Under the pieces are notes generated by a model that saw only the letters and a program-made list of their open reading frames with translations, was not told the origin of the DNA and did no database searches. A stretch of DNA of 8,171 nt, taken from the NCBI GenBank assembly GCA_964469835.1, contig CAYYBI010000300.1, positions 1-8,171 of the forward strand, written 5' to 3'. The stretch's first letter is position 1, and the number at the start of each line of letters is the position of its first letter. The translations under genes were made by a program, and so were the position numbers. The DNA is from JAOTYV01 sp964469835. GTDB lineage: Bacteria > Pseudomonadota > Alphaproteobacteria > UBA8366. Below, piece by piece: positions 1 to 6,900 of the stretch.

Positions 1-597
1 CCGGTCGATCGCGGCGCGCGTGTGATACGGCGTAAGCCGGCCGCTTTCGACGCGGCCGATCAGCCGCCGGCCCTTGAGCGCGGCGTCGAACCGACCGAGA
101 TCGGCGATGACATGGTCGTCGGGCAGCCGATATATGGGAACCGATTTGCCGCCGCCGTTCTGCCGTGCGCCGCGCAACTCGATCTCGAAATAGCCGGTGA
201 ACAGGCCCTCGTCCCCCTCCACGCCGGCGGCGCGGAACGGACGGAACCATTGTTCGAAGAATTGCCGGGCGGCGAGGCCGTCTTCGCCGGGCGTCCGGGA
301 CGCGGCTTCGCAAACAGGATTCCAATCGTCCTGGGTCAACGGTATCCGCGCGATGCCGACCGGCTGGGACGCACCGTCGGCAGTCAATTTTCCGCACGAC
401 CGGCGAAAGGCAATCAGGGCAGGCGCGTGGTTGTCGTCGGACCAGCCGGCGATGTCGTCAAAGCTGAGCGCTGTCAGGCGAAGCCCTTCTTCGCGCGTCG
501 GCGGCGGTTCGCAAGCGGCCAGCAAAAACCCGACGATCGCGGTCAACACCCACAAGCCATGGCGGCACGGCCTGCGGCCGCGCCGATCGCGGCACAC
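1..597 (-). CDS. mltA: Membrane-bound lytic murein transglycosylase A (MltA), 3' part missing
   Basis: MltA cleaves the glycan strands of peptidoglycan between MurNAc and GlcNAc, forming 1,6-anhydroMurNAc, from a lipid anchor in the outer membrane. The visible 199 residues open with an Arg-rich n-region, a hydrophobic stretch (about 15-27) and a lipobox LAAC with Cys29. The next residue is Glu, so there is no Asp+2 inner-membrane retention signal. The family signature GLFTGYFEIEL (131-141), PIYRLPDD near 155-162, and GRLTPYHTRAAID close to the edge identify MltA. The frame stays open to base 1. Family members are roughly 350-400 residues, so the catalytic Asp region lies outside the window. 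I chose the GTG at 597, 7 bp after the Tim44-like stop, because it gives a proper signal peptide. Its Shine-Dalgarno sequence is weak, and a GTG at 549 would leave almost no n-region. It is probably co-transcribed with the Tim44-like gene. Confidence 0.88.
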   Translation of the reverse strand, partial: MCRDRRGRRPCRHGLWVLTAIVGFLLAACEPPPTREEGLRLTALSFDDIAGWSDDNHAPALIAFRRSCGKLTADGASQPVGIARIPLTQDDWNPVCEAASRTPGEDGLAARQFFEQWFRPFRAAGVEGDEGLFTGYFEIELRGARQNGGGKSVPIYRLPDDHVIADLGRFDAALKGRRLIGRVESGRLTPYHTRAAIDR

Positions 598-604
598 TGC
601 GCCG

Positions 605-1294
605 TCAGCTCGGGCTGCGGGTCGCAACCAGCGTCCAGTTGGGGTCGGATATGCCGAGGCGGCGCTCGAACGACCAAATATCAGTGACCTTGTCCACCGC
701 GCTTGGATCGCCATCGATCACCTTGCCGCTTTCGTCCCGTGTCGCATTGACCTGCTGACTGACGAATTTGACCGTAACCAGCGCCGTGTCGTTTTGAACG
801 TCCGCCTCAATGATTTCTGCGGCATCGATGCCAACCAAGGTGGTTTCGATTGTCTGGCTATTCTGCTCGCGGCTGCGGATTGCACCGGCGAAATTATCGT
901 ATACGTCATCGCTCAGCAGCATACGCAGTGTTTTCAAATCACCCAGCGCGAAGGCGGTGATCACCATTTCGAACGCGGCGCGCGAGCCGTCCAGAAAACT
1001 GGCACGTGTAAAGCTGGGATCCGCGACCATGATCTGGGTAATGGCGGCGCCGAGCGGCGTATCCGGCTCTTTTTCGCGATCCGGCGCTACCGCATCACGA
1101 TGCGGCAGCGTCACCACATTGTCCTGGCTGGATTCGCCGGACTTGCTCTCGGACCCGCCGAGCGGGCCGAATCCTTCATTGCCCGGCCGTTCATGGCCGG
1201 TTCGTTTCCCGAGTACGCTGCCCAGCCGATACACAAGGAAGGCCGCGAGAAGCGCAAACAGAATGATGTCGAGTGATTCGAAGCCGCCGTCCAT
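605..1294 (-). CDS. Tim44-like domain, single-pass membrane protein
   Basis: This 229-residue protein has one N-terminal membrane segment (about residues 8-29, DIILFALLAAFLVYRLGSVLG). A polar, low-complexity linker follows (about 30-75), then a C-terminal Tim44-like/NTF2-fold domain (about 80-229), recognisable by the DPSFTRASFLDGSRAAFEMV helix and the strands ending in ...WTLVATR. Tim44 domains are known from the mitochondrial import motor. Bacterial homologues are inner-membrane proteins of poorly defined role, presumably exposing the soluble domain on one membrane face. The gene sits just upstream of mltA on the same strand and is divergent from fxsA-secB, a layout I recognise from many alphaproteobacteria. 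The ATG at 1294 is the only start that precedes the membrane segment. An AGGT lies almost against it, so the Shine-Dalgarno is poor. The family call is firm; the exact function is not known. Confidence 0.87.
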   Translation of the reverse strand: MDGGFESLDIILFALLAAFLVYRLGSVLGKRTGHERPGNEGFGPLGGSESKSGESSQDNVVTLPHRDAVAPDREKEPDTPLGAAITQIMVADPSFTRASFLDGSRAAFEMVITAFALGDLKTLRMLLSDDVYDNFAGAIRSREQNSQTIETTLVGIDAAEIIEADVQNDTALVTVKFVSQQVNATRDESGKVIDGDPSAVDKVTDIWSFERRLGISDPNWTLVATRSPS

Positions 1295-1329
1295 ACCTAA
1301 TTATCGCTCGTGTGCTTCAATTCGATCCC

Positions 1330-1369
1330 ATTAATGCGATGACGACCATTCGACGCACCGCGCATTAAT
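1330..1369. repeat. Perfect 9-bp inverted repeat, possible operator
   Basis: ATTAATGCG at 1330-1338 is matched by its exact reverse complement CGCATTAAT at 1361-1369. The centres are 31 bp apart, close to three turns of B-DNA. The repeat lies 36 bp upstream of the Tim44-like start, inside the divergent control region. The geometry fits two sites for a dimeric regulator on one face of the helix, but no regulator can be named from sequence. The spacer is too long and unstructured to suggest a transcription terminator. Confidence 0.45.
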
Positions 1370-1430
1370 CCAGCCCTCTTTCCAGAGCCCTGTTTCGGCC
1401 ATCCGTTGAATGAGTGCCAGTCCGACCTTA

Positions 1431-1462
1431 GGTTATAGAGGCTAAAGGTTAAAGAGGTTTAC
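1431..1462 (+). repeat. Two imperfect 16-bp direct repeats upstream of fxsA
   Basis: GGTTATAGAGG (1431-1441) and GGTTAAAGAGG (1447-1457) differ at one base and recur with a 16 bp period. The following bases (CTAAA, TTTAC) are looser copies. The array is an A/T-leaning island about 80 bp upstream of the fxsA start. It could be a tandem binding site near the operon promoter or a chance purine-rich repeat; sequence alone cannot decide. Confidence 0.4.
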
Positions 1463-1542
1463 TCAAACAACAAACCAGGCAGCGCGATGGCCTTGTCTGC
1501 CGCCTCTTTGTTAGATAGGCAGTCGGCTAAGAAAGGGCAAGC

Positions 1543-2061
1543 ATGGCAGGTATAATTCTCCTCGCGTTCATTCTGGTGCCGATCGCGGAAATTGCCGTCT
1601 TCATCGAGGCCGGCAAATGGATCGGCCTCTGGCCGACGCTGGGCGTCATCGTGCTGACCGCGCTGGTCGGCGCTTGGATGCTGCGCCGTCAGGGGCTGCG
1701 CGTGCTGGCGCAGACGCAGGAAAAACTCGCCCGCGGCGAAATGCCGGTCGGCGAATTGTTTTCCGGCCTGTGCCTGCTGGTCGCCGGTGCGCTGCTGCTG
1801 ACACCGGGCTTCCTCACCGATGCGGTCGGGTTCGCCCTGCTGATTCCGCCGCTGCGCGATGCGCTTGGATACTTCGTGTTGCGCCGCCTGGTACGCAATC
1901 CGCAGAGCCGGGTCTGGGTGAACGGCGAAGAGATCGACCTTGGCGGCGGCGGCGCCCGCCGGCCAGCACACGACACGGTGATCGAAGGCGACTATACGGA
2001 TGTCACCGACGAGCCCGGCACGACGCCGCCCAGCGATGACAGCCCGTGGCGGCGCAAATAG
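1543..2061 (+). CDS. fxsA: FxsA family membrane protein
   Basis: FxsA is a small cytoplasmic-membrane protein. In E. coli its overproduction relieves F-exclusion of phage T7; its normal cellular role is unclear. The 172-residue product has the family layout: hydrophobic segments at about 3-23 (ending AEIAVFIEAG, with the conserved Glu), 29-48 (PTLGVIVLTALVGAWMLRRQG), and 74-104 (a glycine-rich pair around LLLTPGFLTDAVGFALLIPP). A hydrophilic, acidic C-terminal tail follows. LTPGFLTD is a hallmark of the family, and the length is close to the roughly 160 residues usual for it. The ATG at 1543 follows AAAGGG at a 5 bp gap. This is the first gene of a plus-strand operon; its TAG stop overlaps the Shine-Dalgarno of the next gene. 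Confidence 0.93.
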   Translation: MAGIILLAFILVPIAEIAVFIEAGKWIGLWPTLGVIVLTALVGAWMLRRQGLRVLAQTQEKLARGEMPVGELFSGLCLLVAGALLLTPGFLTDAVGFALLIPPLRDALGYFVLRRLVRNPQSRVWVNGEEIDLGGGGARRPAHDTVIEGDYTDVTDEPGTTPPSDDSPWRRK

Positions 2062-2073
2062 GAGACCATCCGT

Positions 2074-2637
2074 TTGATTCTTATGCGGCACGGCCAGACC
2101 GTCTTCAACGTTGTTTACGGAAAATCGCGGAAAGATCCCGGCATCCGGGACCCGGAGCTTACCGATGACGGACGCCTTCAGGTCGCGCGGGCGGCCGAGC
2201 GTCTGCGGAGTTTGACGGTCCGCCGCGTTATCGCCAGCCCCTACCGTCGGACCCTGGAAACGGCGGAGATCGTCACCGAGGCGCTGGACATTCCGTTGTT
2301 CATCGATCCGTCCGTCGGCGAGCGCGCCGTCTTTACCTGCGATATCGGCACACCGCGGTCGGCACTGACCGAACGTTGGCCGGATCTGAGCCTGGATCAT
2401 CTGGAGGAAGACTGGTGGCCTGAAATCGAGGAGAGCGAGGCGGCGCTCGAGCAACGGTGCAAGCAGTTTCGCGACCAGATCAGCGGTGACACCTGGGCCG
2501 GCACGCTGGTAATCACCCATTGGGGCGTCATCCGCGCGCTCACCGGTCATCGCGTGCAAAACGCCGACCTGGTGCGGTTCAATCCGACCGCGCCGCATCC
2601 CGGTGGCGGTGCGGTTGTGCCCGAAACCGATCCATGA
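2074..2637 (+). CDS. Histidine phosphatase (phosphoglycerate mutase-like) family protein, TTG start
   Basis: The 187-residue product is a branch-1 histidine phosphatase. It carries the phosphohistidine motif RHGQT at residues 5-9 (Arg5, His6), the second arginine in SPYRRTLETA (Arg58), a probable acid residue Glu82 in VGERAVF, and the second histidine in LVITHWGV (His148), so the catalytic set looks complete. The family contains phosphatases and mutases acting on sugar phosphates, nucleotides or phosphoproteins, and I cannot assign a substrate. The start is TTG at 2074. AGGAGA (2060-2065) stands 8 bp before it, and the next in-frame ATG (2083) would leave only one residue before Arg-His-Gly. 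The SD overlaps the fxsA stop, which suggests translational coupling. secB follows 34 bp later, so it is probably part of an fxsA-secB operon. Confidence 0.88.
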   Translation: MILMRHGQTVFNVVYGKSRKDPGIRDPELTDDGRLQVARAAERLRSLTVRRVIASPYRRTLETAEIVTEALDIPLFIDPSVGERAVFTCDIGTPRSALTERWPDLSLDHLEEDWWPEIEESEAALEQRCKQFRDQISGDTWAGTLVITHWGVIRALTGHRVQNADLVRFNPTAPHPGGGAVVPETDP

Positions 2638-2671
2638 TAGCGCTCGCGCCGCAATCAGGGAGAAGGCCGCC

Positions 2672-3175
2672 ATGGCGAGCGATACCACACAAGATGCCGG
2701 ATCCAACGGCGGCGCGGGACAGGAAGAAGAGGCAGCGGCCCTCATTTTCAAGCTGCAGTACATCAAGGATTTATCGTTCGAGAATCCGCGCGCGCCGCAA
2801 ATTTATGAATCGACCGAACAGCCGGAGGTGAATGTCGGCGTCAATGTCGCGGCACAGGATCTCGGCAATCGGAATTACGAGGTCGTGCTGACGATCAGCG
2901 CCGAAGCCCGCAGCGGCGCCGACGTGGTGTTCATGGCGGAACTCGAATACGCCGGGATCGCCGAGATCGGACCGATCGAGGAACAGCACATCCAGCCGAT
3001 GGTGCTGATTGAGGCCCCGCGATTCCTGTTTCCCTTCGCCCGCGCCATTCTCGCCAACGTGACCCGCGACAGCGGCTTTCCGCCGCTGTTGATCGGCGCG
3101 GTGGACTTCATGCAGATGTACCGGGACAGCATGGCAAACATGCAGCAGCAGGACCCGCAGGGAACGGCCGACTGA
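2672..3175 (+). CDS. secB: Protein-export chaperone SecB
   Basis: SecB is a cytosolic homotetrameric chaperone that holds precursor proteins unfolded and delivers them to SecA for export through SecYEG. The 167-residue protein has a disordered acidic N-terminus (about 1-22) and then the SecB core. Clear family stretches are LQYIKDLSFENP (about 30-41), VGVNVAAQDL, YEVVLTISAEA, FMAELEYAGI (the strand facing SecA), EAPRFLFPFARAILANVTRDSGFPPL (about 114-139), and IGAVDFMQMY near the end. The ATG at 2672 has a strong GGGAGAAGG just upstream. A longer frame from 2603 would overlap the previous gene and adds no family sequence. It is the last gene of the fxsA operon and converges with dnaQ, 28 bp away. 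Its neighbours FxsA, Tim44-like and MltA are all envelope proteins. Confidence 0.96.
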   Translation: MASDTTQDAGSNGGAGQEEEAAALIFKLQYIKDLSFENPRAPQIYESTEQPEVNVGVNVAAQDLGNRNYEVVLTISAEARSGADVVFMAELEYAGIAEIGPIEEQHIQPMVLIEAPRFLFPFARAILANVTRDSGFPPLLIGAVDFMQMYRDSMANMQQQDPQGTAD

Positions 3176-3203
3176 GCCCCGATTTTCAGGGCCCTCAGGG
3201 ACT
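3176..3203. other. Convergent secB-dnaQ junction without a clear terminator
   Basis: Only 28 bp separate the two convergent stop codons. The junction holds a GC palindrome core AGGGCCCT but no run of T on either strand after a stable stem. An intrinsic terminator is therefore not supported. Termination could be Rho-dependent, or transcripts may overlap at their 3' ends. Confidence 0.4.
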
Positions 3204-3872
3204 TCAGCGCCGCCAGATCGGATCCGACAGCGTTGATACCAGCGCCGCGTGCGCCTCCAATTCCTCTGGGCTCGGCGCATGCGGTCGCGCCGGCCGGAGC
3301 GGCCGCTCGGCTTGAATTGATCTGCCCTCGCGCTTCGCGGAAGCGAGTTCCAGCCCCGGTTGCCGGCCGCCGATCAGTTCCAGATAGACCAGCGACAGCA
3401 ATTCCGCATCCAGCAGCGCGCCATGATTGGTACGCGCCGAATTGTCGATTTCGAAGCGGCGGCAGAGCGCATCCAGGCTGGCCTGGGCGCCGGGAAATTT
3501 GGCGCGCGCCAGCCGCACCGTATCGACCGCGCGCCCGATCGGAACCGTCTCCCGGTCGAGCCGCGCCAACTCCGCATTGATGAAGCCAATGTCGAACGCC
3601 GCATTGTGAATCACCAGTGTCGCGTCTCCGATGAACTCCACGAAGGTCGCGGCGATGTCGGCGAACACCGGATGCTGCGCCAGAAACGCCTCAGAGAGCC
3701 CGTGCACCGCAAACGCTTCCTGCGGCATGCCGCGTTCGGGATTGATATACTGATGAAAGGTCTCGCCGGTGGGGATGTGGTTCACCAGTTCGATGCATCC
3801 GATTTCGATGACCCGGTGTCCGGCATTCGGATCGAGCCCGGTGGTTTCGGTGTCGAGGACGATTTCTCGCAT
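3204..3872 (-). CDS. dnaQ: DNA polymerase III epsilon subunit (3'-5' proofreading exonuclease)
   Basis: DnaQ removes misincorporated nucleotides for the replicative polymerase DnaE. The 222-residue protein is a complete DEDDh exonuclease: Asp7 and Glu9 in DTETTGLD (ExoI), Asp94 in HNAAFD (ExoII), and His150 and Asp155 in NHGALLDA (ExoIII-epsilon). After the catalytic domain, QPGLEL at 171-176 resembles a sliding-clamp binding motif. The remaining tail of about 45 residues is where epsilon normally contacts the alpha subunit. I chose the ATG at 3872 because homologues begin two or three residues before the DTET motif. An ATG at 3953 would overlap the coaE end and add a low-complexity Ala/Gly-rich leader. 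No strong SD is visible. The gene follows coaE by 59 bp, the largest gap in this minus-strand operon, and is its last member. Confidence 0.95.
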   Translation of the reverse strand: MREIVLDTETTGLDPNAGHRVIEIGCIELVNHIPTGETFHQYINPERGMPQEAFAVHGLSEAFLAQHPVFADIAATFVEFIGDATLVIHNAAFDIGFINAELARLDRETVPIGRAVDTVRLARAKFPGAQASLDALCRRFEIDNSARTNHGALLDAELLSLVYLELIGGRQPGLELASAKREGRSIQAERPLRPARPHAPSPEELEAHAALVSTLSDPIWRR

Positions 3873-3931
3873 GGTGCCGTTTCTGCCGCTCCGCTGTAAC
3901 GCTCCGCCGCCACCTGCACCGGACCGCGCGG

Positions 3932-4546
3932 TCAGCGCGGCGGCCAGTGGCATCCGGTGCGGTGTTCCATCAATCTGACGATCCCGGTGAGTCGGCGCAA
4001 GGTCGAATTGTAGCCGTTCCCGGTCATGACAATGAAATCGGCGTGGCGGCGCTTTTCGCCATCCGCCATCTGTTTGGCACGGATTTCAGCCAGCCGTTCG
4101 CGCGTCATGCCGGGCCGCCGCAGGACTCGGCCGGCTTGCACAAAGGCCGGCGCGGTCACCAGGATTGTCGCGTCGCACCGCCGGTCACCACCCGTCTCGA
4201 ACAGCAGCGGTACGTCCAGCGCCACGACTCGGACGCGGCGCTCCGCCCAACGGCGCAGAAACCGTCCCTTTTCCGCGCCGACCATCGGATGAAGGATCCG
4301 TTCGAGGCGCCGCAGGGCAGCAGGATCGCCGAACACGCGCTTGCCGAGCGCCGCCCGGTCGACGGCGCCGTCCACAACAACCCCCGGAAAGACCGCCTCG
4401 ACGCGGGCGACGGCGCGGCCGCCGGGGCCCAGCAGGCGATGCACCGCCGCGTCCGAATCATGCACCGGCACGCCGAGCCGACGCAGCATCGCCGCGGCCG
4501 TGCTCTTGCCCATGCCGATCGAGCCCGTAAGACCGAGGATGACCAC
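3932..4546 (-). CDS. coaE: Dephospho-CoA kinase
   Basis: CoaE phosphorylates the 3'-hydroxyl of dephospho-CoA, the last step of coenzyme A synthesis. The 204-residue protein shows the Walker A loop GLTGSIGMGKST (about 5-16), the substrate-binding HDSDAAVHRLL (about 29-39), DVPLLFETG (about 110-118) and the lid-like RPGMTRERLAEIRAKQM with KRRHADFIV after it. Its length is typical of the family. Translation starts at GTG 4546, immediately before the glycine-rich loop. AGGGGG, overlapping the TAG stop of aroE, is a good SD with 7 bp spacing, so coupling to aroE translation is likely. Its own TGA sits at the edge of a 12-bp palindrome (3922-3933). It is co-oriented with aroE and dnaQ. Confidence 0.95.
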   Translation of the reverse strand: MVILGLTGSIGMGKSTAAAMLRRLGVPVHDSDAAVHRLLGPGGRAVARVEAVFPGVVVDGAVDRAALGKRVFGDPAALRRLERILHPMVGAEKGRFLRRWAERRVRVVALDVPLLFETGGDRRCDATILVTAPAFVQAGRVLRRPGMTRERLAEIRAKQMADGEKRRHADFIVMTGNGYNSTLRRLTGIVRLMEHRTGCHWPPR

Positions 4547-4557
4547 GCCCCGACCCC

Positions 4558-5400
4558 CTAGTGCAGCCCGTCGAGCACGAAGTCGCGCAGCGCGGCCGTT
4601 ACCTCGGCCCGGACACCGAACCAGGCTTCGAATCCCGGCCGCGCCTGATGCAGCAACATGCCGAGCCCATCGACCACCGGATTGCCGCGCGCGCGCGCGG
4701 TGGCAAGCAGCGGGGTTTCGAGCGGCGCATAAACGATGTCATTGACCACCGCGTCGCCGGGAAGGGCATCCAAATCCAGCTCGAGCGGTGGTTGTCCGCT
4801 CATGCCGAGCGTGGTCGTGTTGACCAGCAACGCCGCGCCCGCCAGGGCATCCGCCCGCGCCGCCCAGGGAACGGCATGAACCGCGCCGCCCAGTGTTTGC
4901 GCCAACGCCTCGGCCCGGCTGGCCGTGCGGTTTATCAAGGCAATCGACTCCACGCCCGCGTCGCTGAGGGCGACCGCCACCGCGCGCGCCGCGCCGCCCG
5001 CACCGAGGACGACCGCCGGGCCCGCATCGGCGCGCCAGTCGCTGACGTCACGCAAATTGGCGAGAAACCCGAAGGCATCCGTGTTGCTTCCGACAAGGCG
5101 GCGGTCCTCATCGACCACGATGGTGTTGACCGCGCCGATGCGCCGCGCCGGCTCGGAGACCTCGTCGCACAGCGCCAACGCTCGTTCCTTGTGCGGCAGG
5201 GTCAGATTGACGCCACGAAATCCCAGCACCGGTAATGCCCGCAGCGCCGCGGCCAGATCGTCCGGCCGCACCGCGAGCGGCAGATAGGCGCCGTCGACGC
5301 CGTACTCGGAAAGCCAATAGCCGTGCAGCCGGGGCGATTGCGAATGCGCCACCGGCCACCCCATCACGCCGGCGAGCCGGGCCTTGCCTGTAAGCGTCAT
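4558..5400 (-). CDS. aroE: Shikimate dehydrogenase (NADP+)
   Basis: AroE reversibly reduces 3-dehydroshikimate to shikimate with NADPH, in the pathway to aromatic amino acids. The 280-residue protein has a complete two-domain set: the shikimate-binding HSQSPRLH (19-26), the catalytic Lys71 in NLTLPHKE, Asn92 in GAVNT and Asp108 in NTD. The NADP site follows with GAGGAARA (133-140) and NRT (157-159); an Arg after the Asn favours NADP over NAD. The NTTTLGM motif and Gln252 in DGLGMLLHQA complete the match. Its length is normal. The ATG at 5400 overlaps the maf stop as ATGA, a sign of translational coupling in the operon. coaE begins 11 bp after its stop. Confidence 0.97.
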   Translation of the reverse strand: MTLTGKARLAGVMGWPVAHSQSPRLHGYWLSEYGVDGAYLPLAVRPDDLAAALRALPVLGFRGVNLTLPHKERALALCDEVSEPARRIGAVNTIVVDEDRRLVGSNTDAFGFLANLRDVSDWRADAGPAVVLGAGGAARAVAVALSDAGVESIALINRTASRAEALAQTLGGAVHAVPWAARADALAGAALLVNTTTLGMSGQPPLELDLDALPGDAVVNDIVYAPLETPLLATARARGNPVVDGLGMLLHQARPGFEAWFGVRAEVTAALRDFVLDGLH

Positions 5401-6008
5401 TCGTCCACGATGCCATGCCCGCGCAGGAAGTCCAGCAGCGGGAACAGGGGTAACCCGAGTATGGTGAAAAAATCGCCGTCGACCTTGCTGAACAATTGCG
5501 CGCCGAGGCCTTCGAGCTGATAGGCGCCAACCGACCGGCAGGCGTCTTCGCCGATATCGGCGAGGTAGTGCTCGATAAACGCGTCGCTGAACGGCCGCAT
5601 GGTTAACCGTGCGGTCGCCACGTGGTGCCAGAGCCGCGCGCCGTCGCGCACCACCGCCACCGCGGTAATCAAGTCATGCGTGGTCCCGCGCAGCGCCCTC
5701 AGATGCGCCCGCGCATGATCCATGTCGGCCGGTTTGTCGAACCAGACGCCGTTGCACTCAAGCATTTGATCGGCGCCGATGACGAATGCCCCGCCTTGAC
5801 GGCGCGAGACATGCTGCGCCTTGAGATCAGCCAGTGTTTCGGCGACATGGGCCGCAGGACTGCCTTCGGCGCGCAGCGCATGCTTGACCTCTTCCTCATC
5901 GACCGCGGCCGGCACCTGATCGATGCTCAGCCCGGCCTGACGCAGGACTGCGGCGCGCGCGGGGCTGGCCGAGGCCAGCACCAGCCGGTTCGGCTCCATG
6001 TCAGCCAT
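5397..6008 (-). CDS. maf: Maf family nucleoside triphosphate pyrophosphatase, YceF-like
   Basis: Maf proteins hydrolyse non-canonical or modified nucleoside triphosphates to monophosphates, cleansing the nucleotide pool. The 203-residue protein starts with the family strand LVLASASPARAAVLRQAG (9-26), then VDEEEV (36-41). The putative catalytic Asp80 lies in IGADQ, followed by DKP and a C-terminal VGAYQLEGLGAQLF and ILGLPLFPLLDFL. The GxDQ form and the EGxG segment resemble E. coli YceF (m7GTP-type) more than YhdE (dTTP/UTP-type, with ADT). That subclass call is inference from motifs. The usual SPRR is SPAR here. The start could be ATG 6008 or ATG 5999; I chose 6008. It begins 2 bp after the upstream DUF299 stop and ends in an ATGA overlap with aroE. 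Confidence 0.93.
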   Translation of the reverse strand: MADMEPNRLVLASASPARAAVLRQAGLSIDQVPAAVDEEEVKHALRAEGSPAAHVAETLADLKAQHVSRRQGGAFVIGADQMLECNGVWFDKPADMDHARAHLRALRGTTHDLITAVAVVRDGARLWHHVATARLTMRPFSDAFIEHYLADIGEDACRSVGAYQLEGLGAQLFSKVDGDFFTILGLPLFPLLDFLRGHGIVDE

Positions 6009-6010
6009 CG

Positions 6011-6871
6011 TCAGTCTTCGCTTTCACGCGATCGCTCAAAATGTTGCAGAATGGAGGCGGCGGTTTCTTCGATCGACCGCCGCGTCACATCGATCACCGG
6101 CCAGCCGTGTTTCGCAAACAGACGGCGGGCGTCGGCAACCTCGGCCCGCACGCGCTCGAGATCGACATAATCGGTCTCTTCCTCCTGACTCAGCAGGCGA
6201 AGCCGGTTGCGCCGCAATTGGATCAATCGCTCGGGTGTCTTGGTCAGCCCGACCACAAGCGGGCCGGCGGCAACGGCATCGCTGAACAATTCGGCCGGGG
6301 GCTCGACCCCTGGCACGAGCGGGACATTGGCGATCTTCAGTCCGCGATTCGCGACATACATCGAGGTGGGCGTTTTTGACGTTCGCGACACGCCGACCAG
6401 GATGACGTCCGCATTAGCCAGATTCCAAAGACCCTGGCCGTCATCGTGGTTGAGCGCGAAGGTCATGGCATCGATTCGCTCGAAATATTCGGCGTTCAGA
6501 ACGTGCTGCCGGCCCGCTTCGCCCCGGCTTTCGACGCCGAGATAGGAGGCGAGGGCGCCGATCACCGGATCGAGCACGGGGATGCACGGCACGCTGAGCT
6601 GCCGGCACCCGTTCTGCAGGGCGCTTCTCAAGGAATCGTTGACGATGGTGAACATGACGACACCCGGATGATCGGTGACGCTGGCCAGTACCTTGTCGAC
6701 GTGGCCGGTGGTTCGCACCAGGGTCCAATGGTGTTCCTGCGGTTCGACGCCTTCGAATTGCGAGAGGCACGCCCGGGCAACGCTATGGATGGTCTCGCCG
6801 GTAGCGTCCGAGACAAGGTGGAGATGAAAACGCTGTAAATCTGCCGCGTTGGCCGCTTGGTCCGTTGTCAT
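6011..6871 (-). CDS. Dikinase regulatory kinase/pyrophosphorylase (DUF299; PPDK/PEP synthase regulatory protein)
   Basis: Members of this family inactivate pyruvate phosphate dikinase or PEP synthase by ADP-dependent threonine phosphorylation and reactivate it by phosphate-dependent dephosphorylation, setting the balance between glycolysis and gluconeogenesis. Which dikinase is the partner here cannot be told. From ATG 6871 the protein has 286 residues, normal for the family. It opens with FHLHLVSDATGETIHSVARA (15-34), has the nucleotide loop GVSRTSKTP at 160-168, and ends with GWPVIDVTRRSIEETAASI. The frame stays open upstream to a GTG at 6997, but those 42 extra residues look non-coding and lack family similarity. 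The ATG has no obvious SD. It is the first gene of the operon leading to maf and aroE, and it faces hemE across the presumed origin. It is the gene type I associate with RP001/CC_0001 next to the Caulobacter origin. Confidence 0.93.
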   Translation of the reverse strand: MTTDQAANAADLQRFHLHLVSDATGETIHSVARACLSQFEGVEPQEHHWTLVRTTGHVDKVLASVTDHPGVVMFTIVNDSLRSALQNGCRQLSVPCIPVLDPVIGALASYLGVESRGEAGRQHVLNAEYFERIDAMTFALNHDDGQGLWNLANADVILVGVSRTSKTPTSMYVANRGLKIANVPLVPGVEPPAELFSDAVAAGPLVVGLTKTPERLIQLRRNRLRLLSQEEETDYVDLERVRAEVADARRLFAKHGWPVIDVTRRSIEETAASILQHFERSRESED

Positions 6872-6900
6872 GATTTCATACAGTCCGGTTGCGGATAGAT

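Larger units (their letters stand above)
1295..1542. promoter_or_regulatory. Divergent intergenic region between the Tim44-like gene and fxsA
   Basis: This 248 bp region must hold the promoters of both the minus-strand Tim44-like/mltA unit and the plus-strand fxsA-secB operon. I see no credible reading frame and no convincing sigma70-type -35/-10 pair with normal spacing. TTGAAT at 1406-1411 and TTATAG at 1433-1438 are 21 bp apart, which is too far. It does contain a 9-bp inverted repeat (1330-1369) and a 16-bp-period direct repeat (1431-1462), listed separately. The fxsA ribosome-binding site AAAGGG (1532-1537) lies at its right end. Confidence 0.6.

Noticed and set aside
22..687. 221-codon plus-strand open frame at the left edge
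   Set aside because: It is a shadow of mltA on the other strand, whose reading gives a lipobox and clear MltA motifs.
197..1276. 359-codon plus-strand open frame across mltA and the Tim44-like gene
   Set aside because: It shows no family similarity and lies antisense to two well-supported genes.
2603..2671. Longer N-terminus for SecB
   Set aside because: It overlaps the upstream gene, has no SD, and adds no SecB-like sequence; ATG 2672 has a strong SD.
1459..2766. Long 435-codon open frame on the minus strand opposite fxsA and the histidine phosphatase
   Set aside because: It is a GC-rich antisense shadow: no recognisable domain, Arg/Gln-rich composition, and the plus strand carries three convincing genes in the same span.
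3922..3933. 12-bp palindrome GACCGCGCGGTC at the coaE stop
   Set aside because: It has a short stem, no T tract, and sits in GC-rich DNA where such palindromes are common. It is not supported as a terminator or site.
3873..3953. Longer N-terminus for DnaQ from ATG 3953
   Set aside because: It overlaps the coaE stop and adds an Ala/Gly-rich leader before the normal DnaQ beginning.
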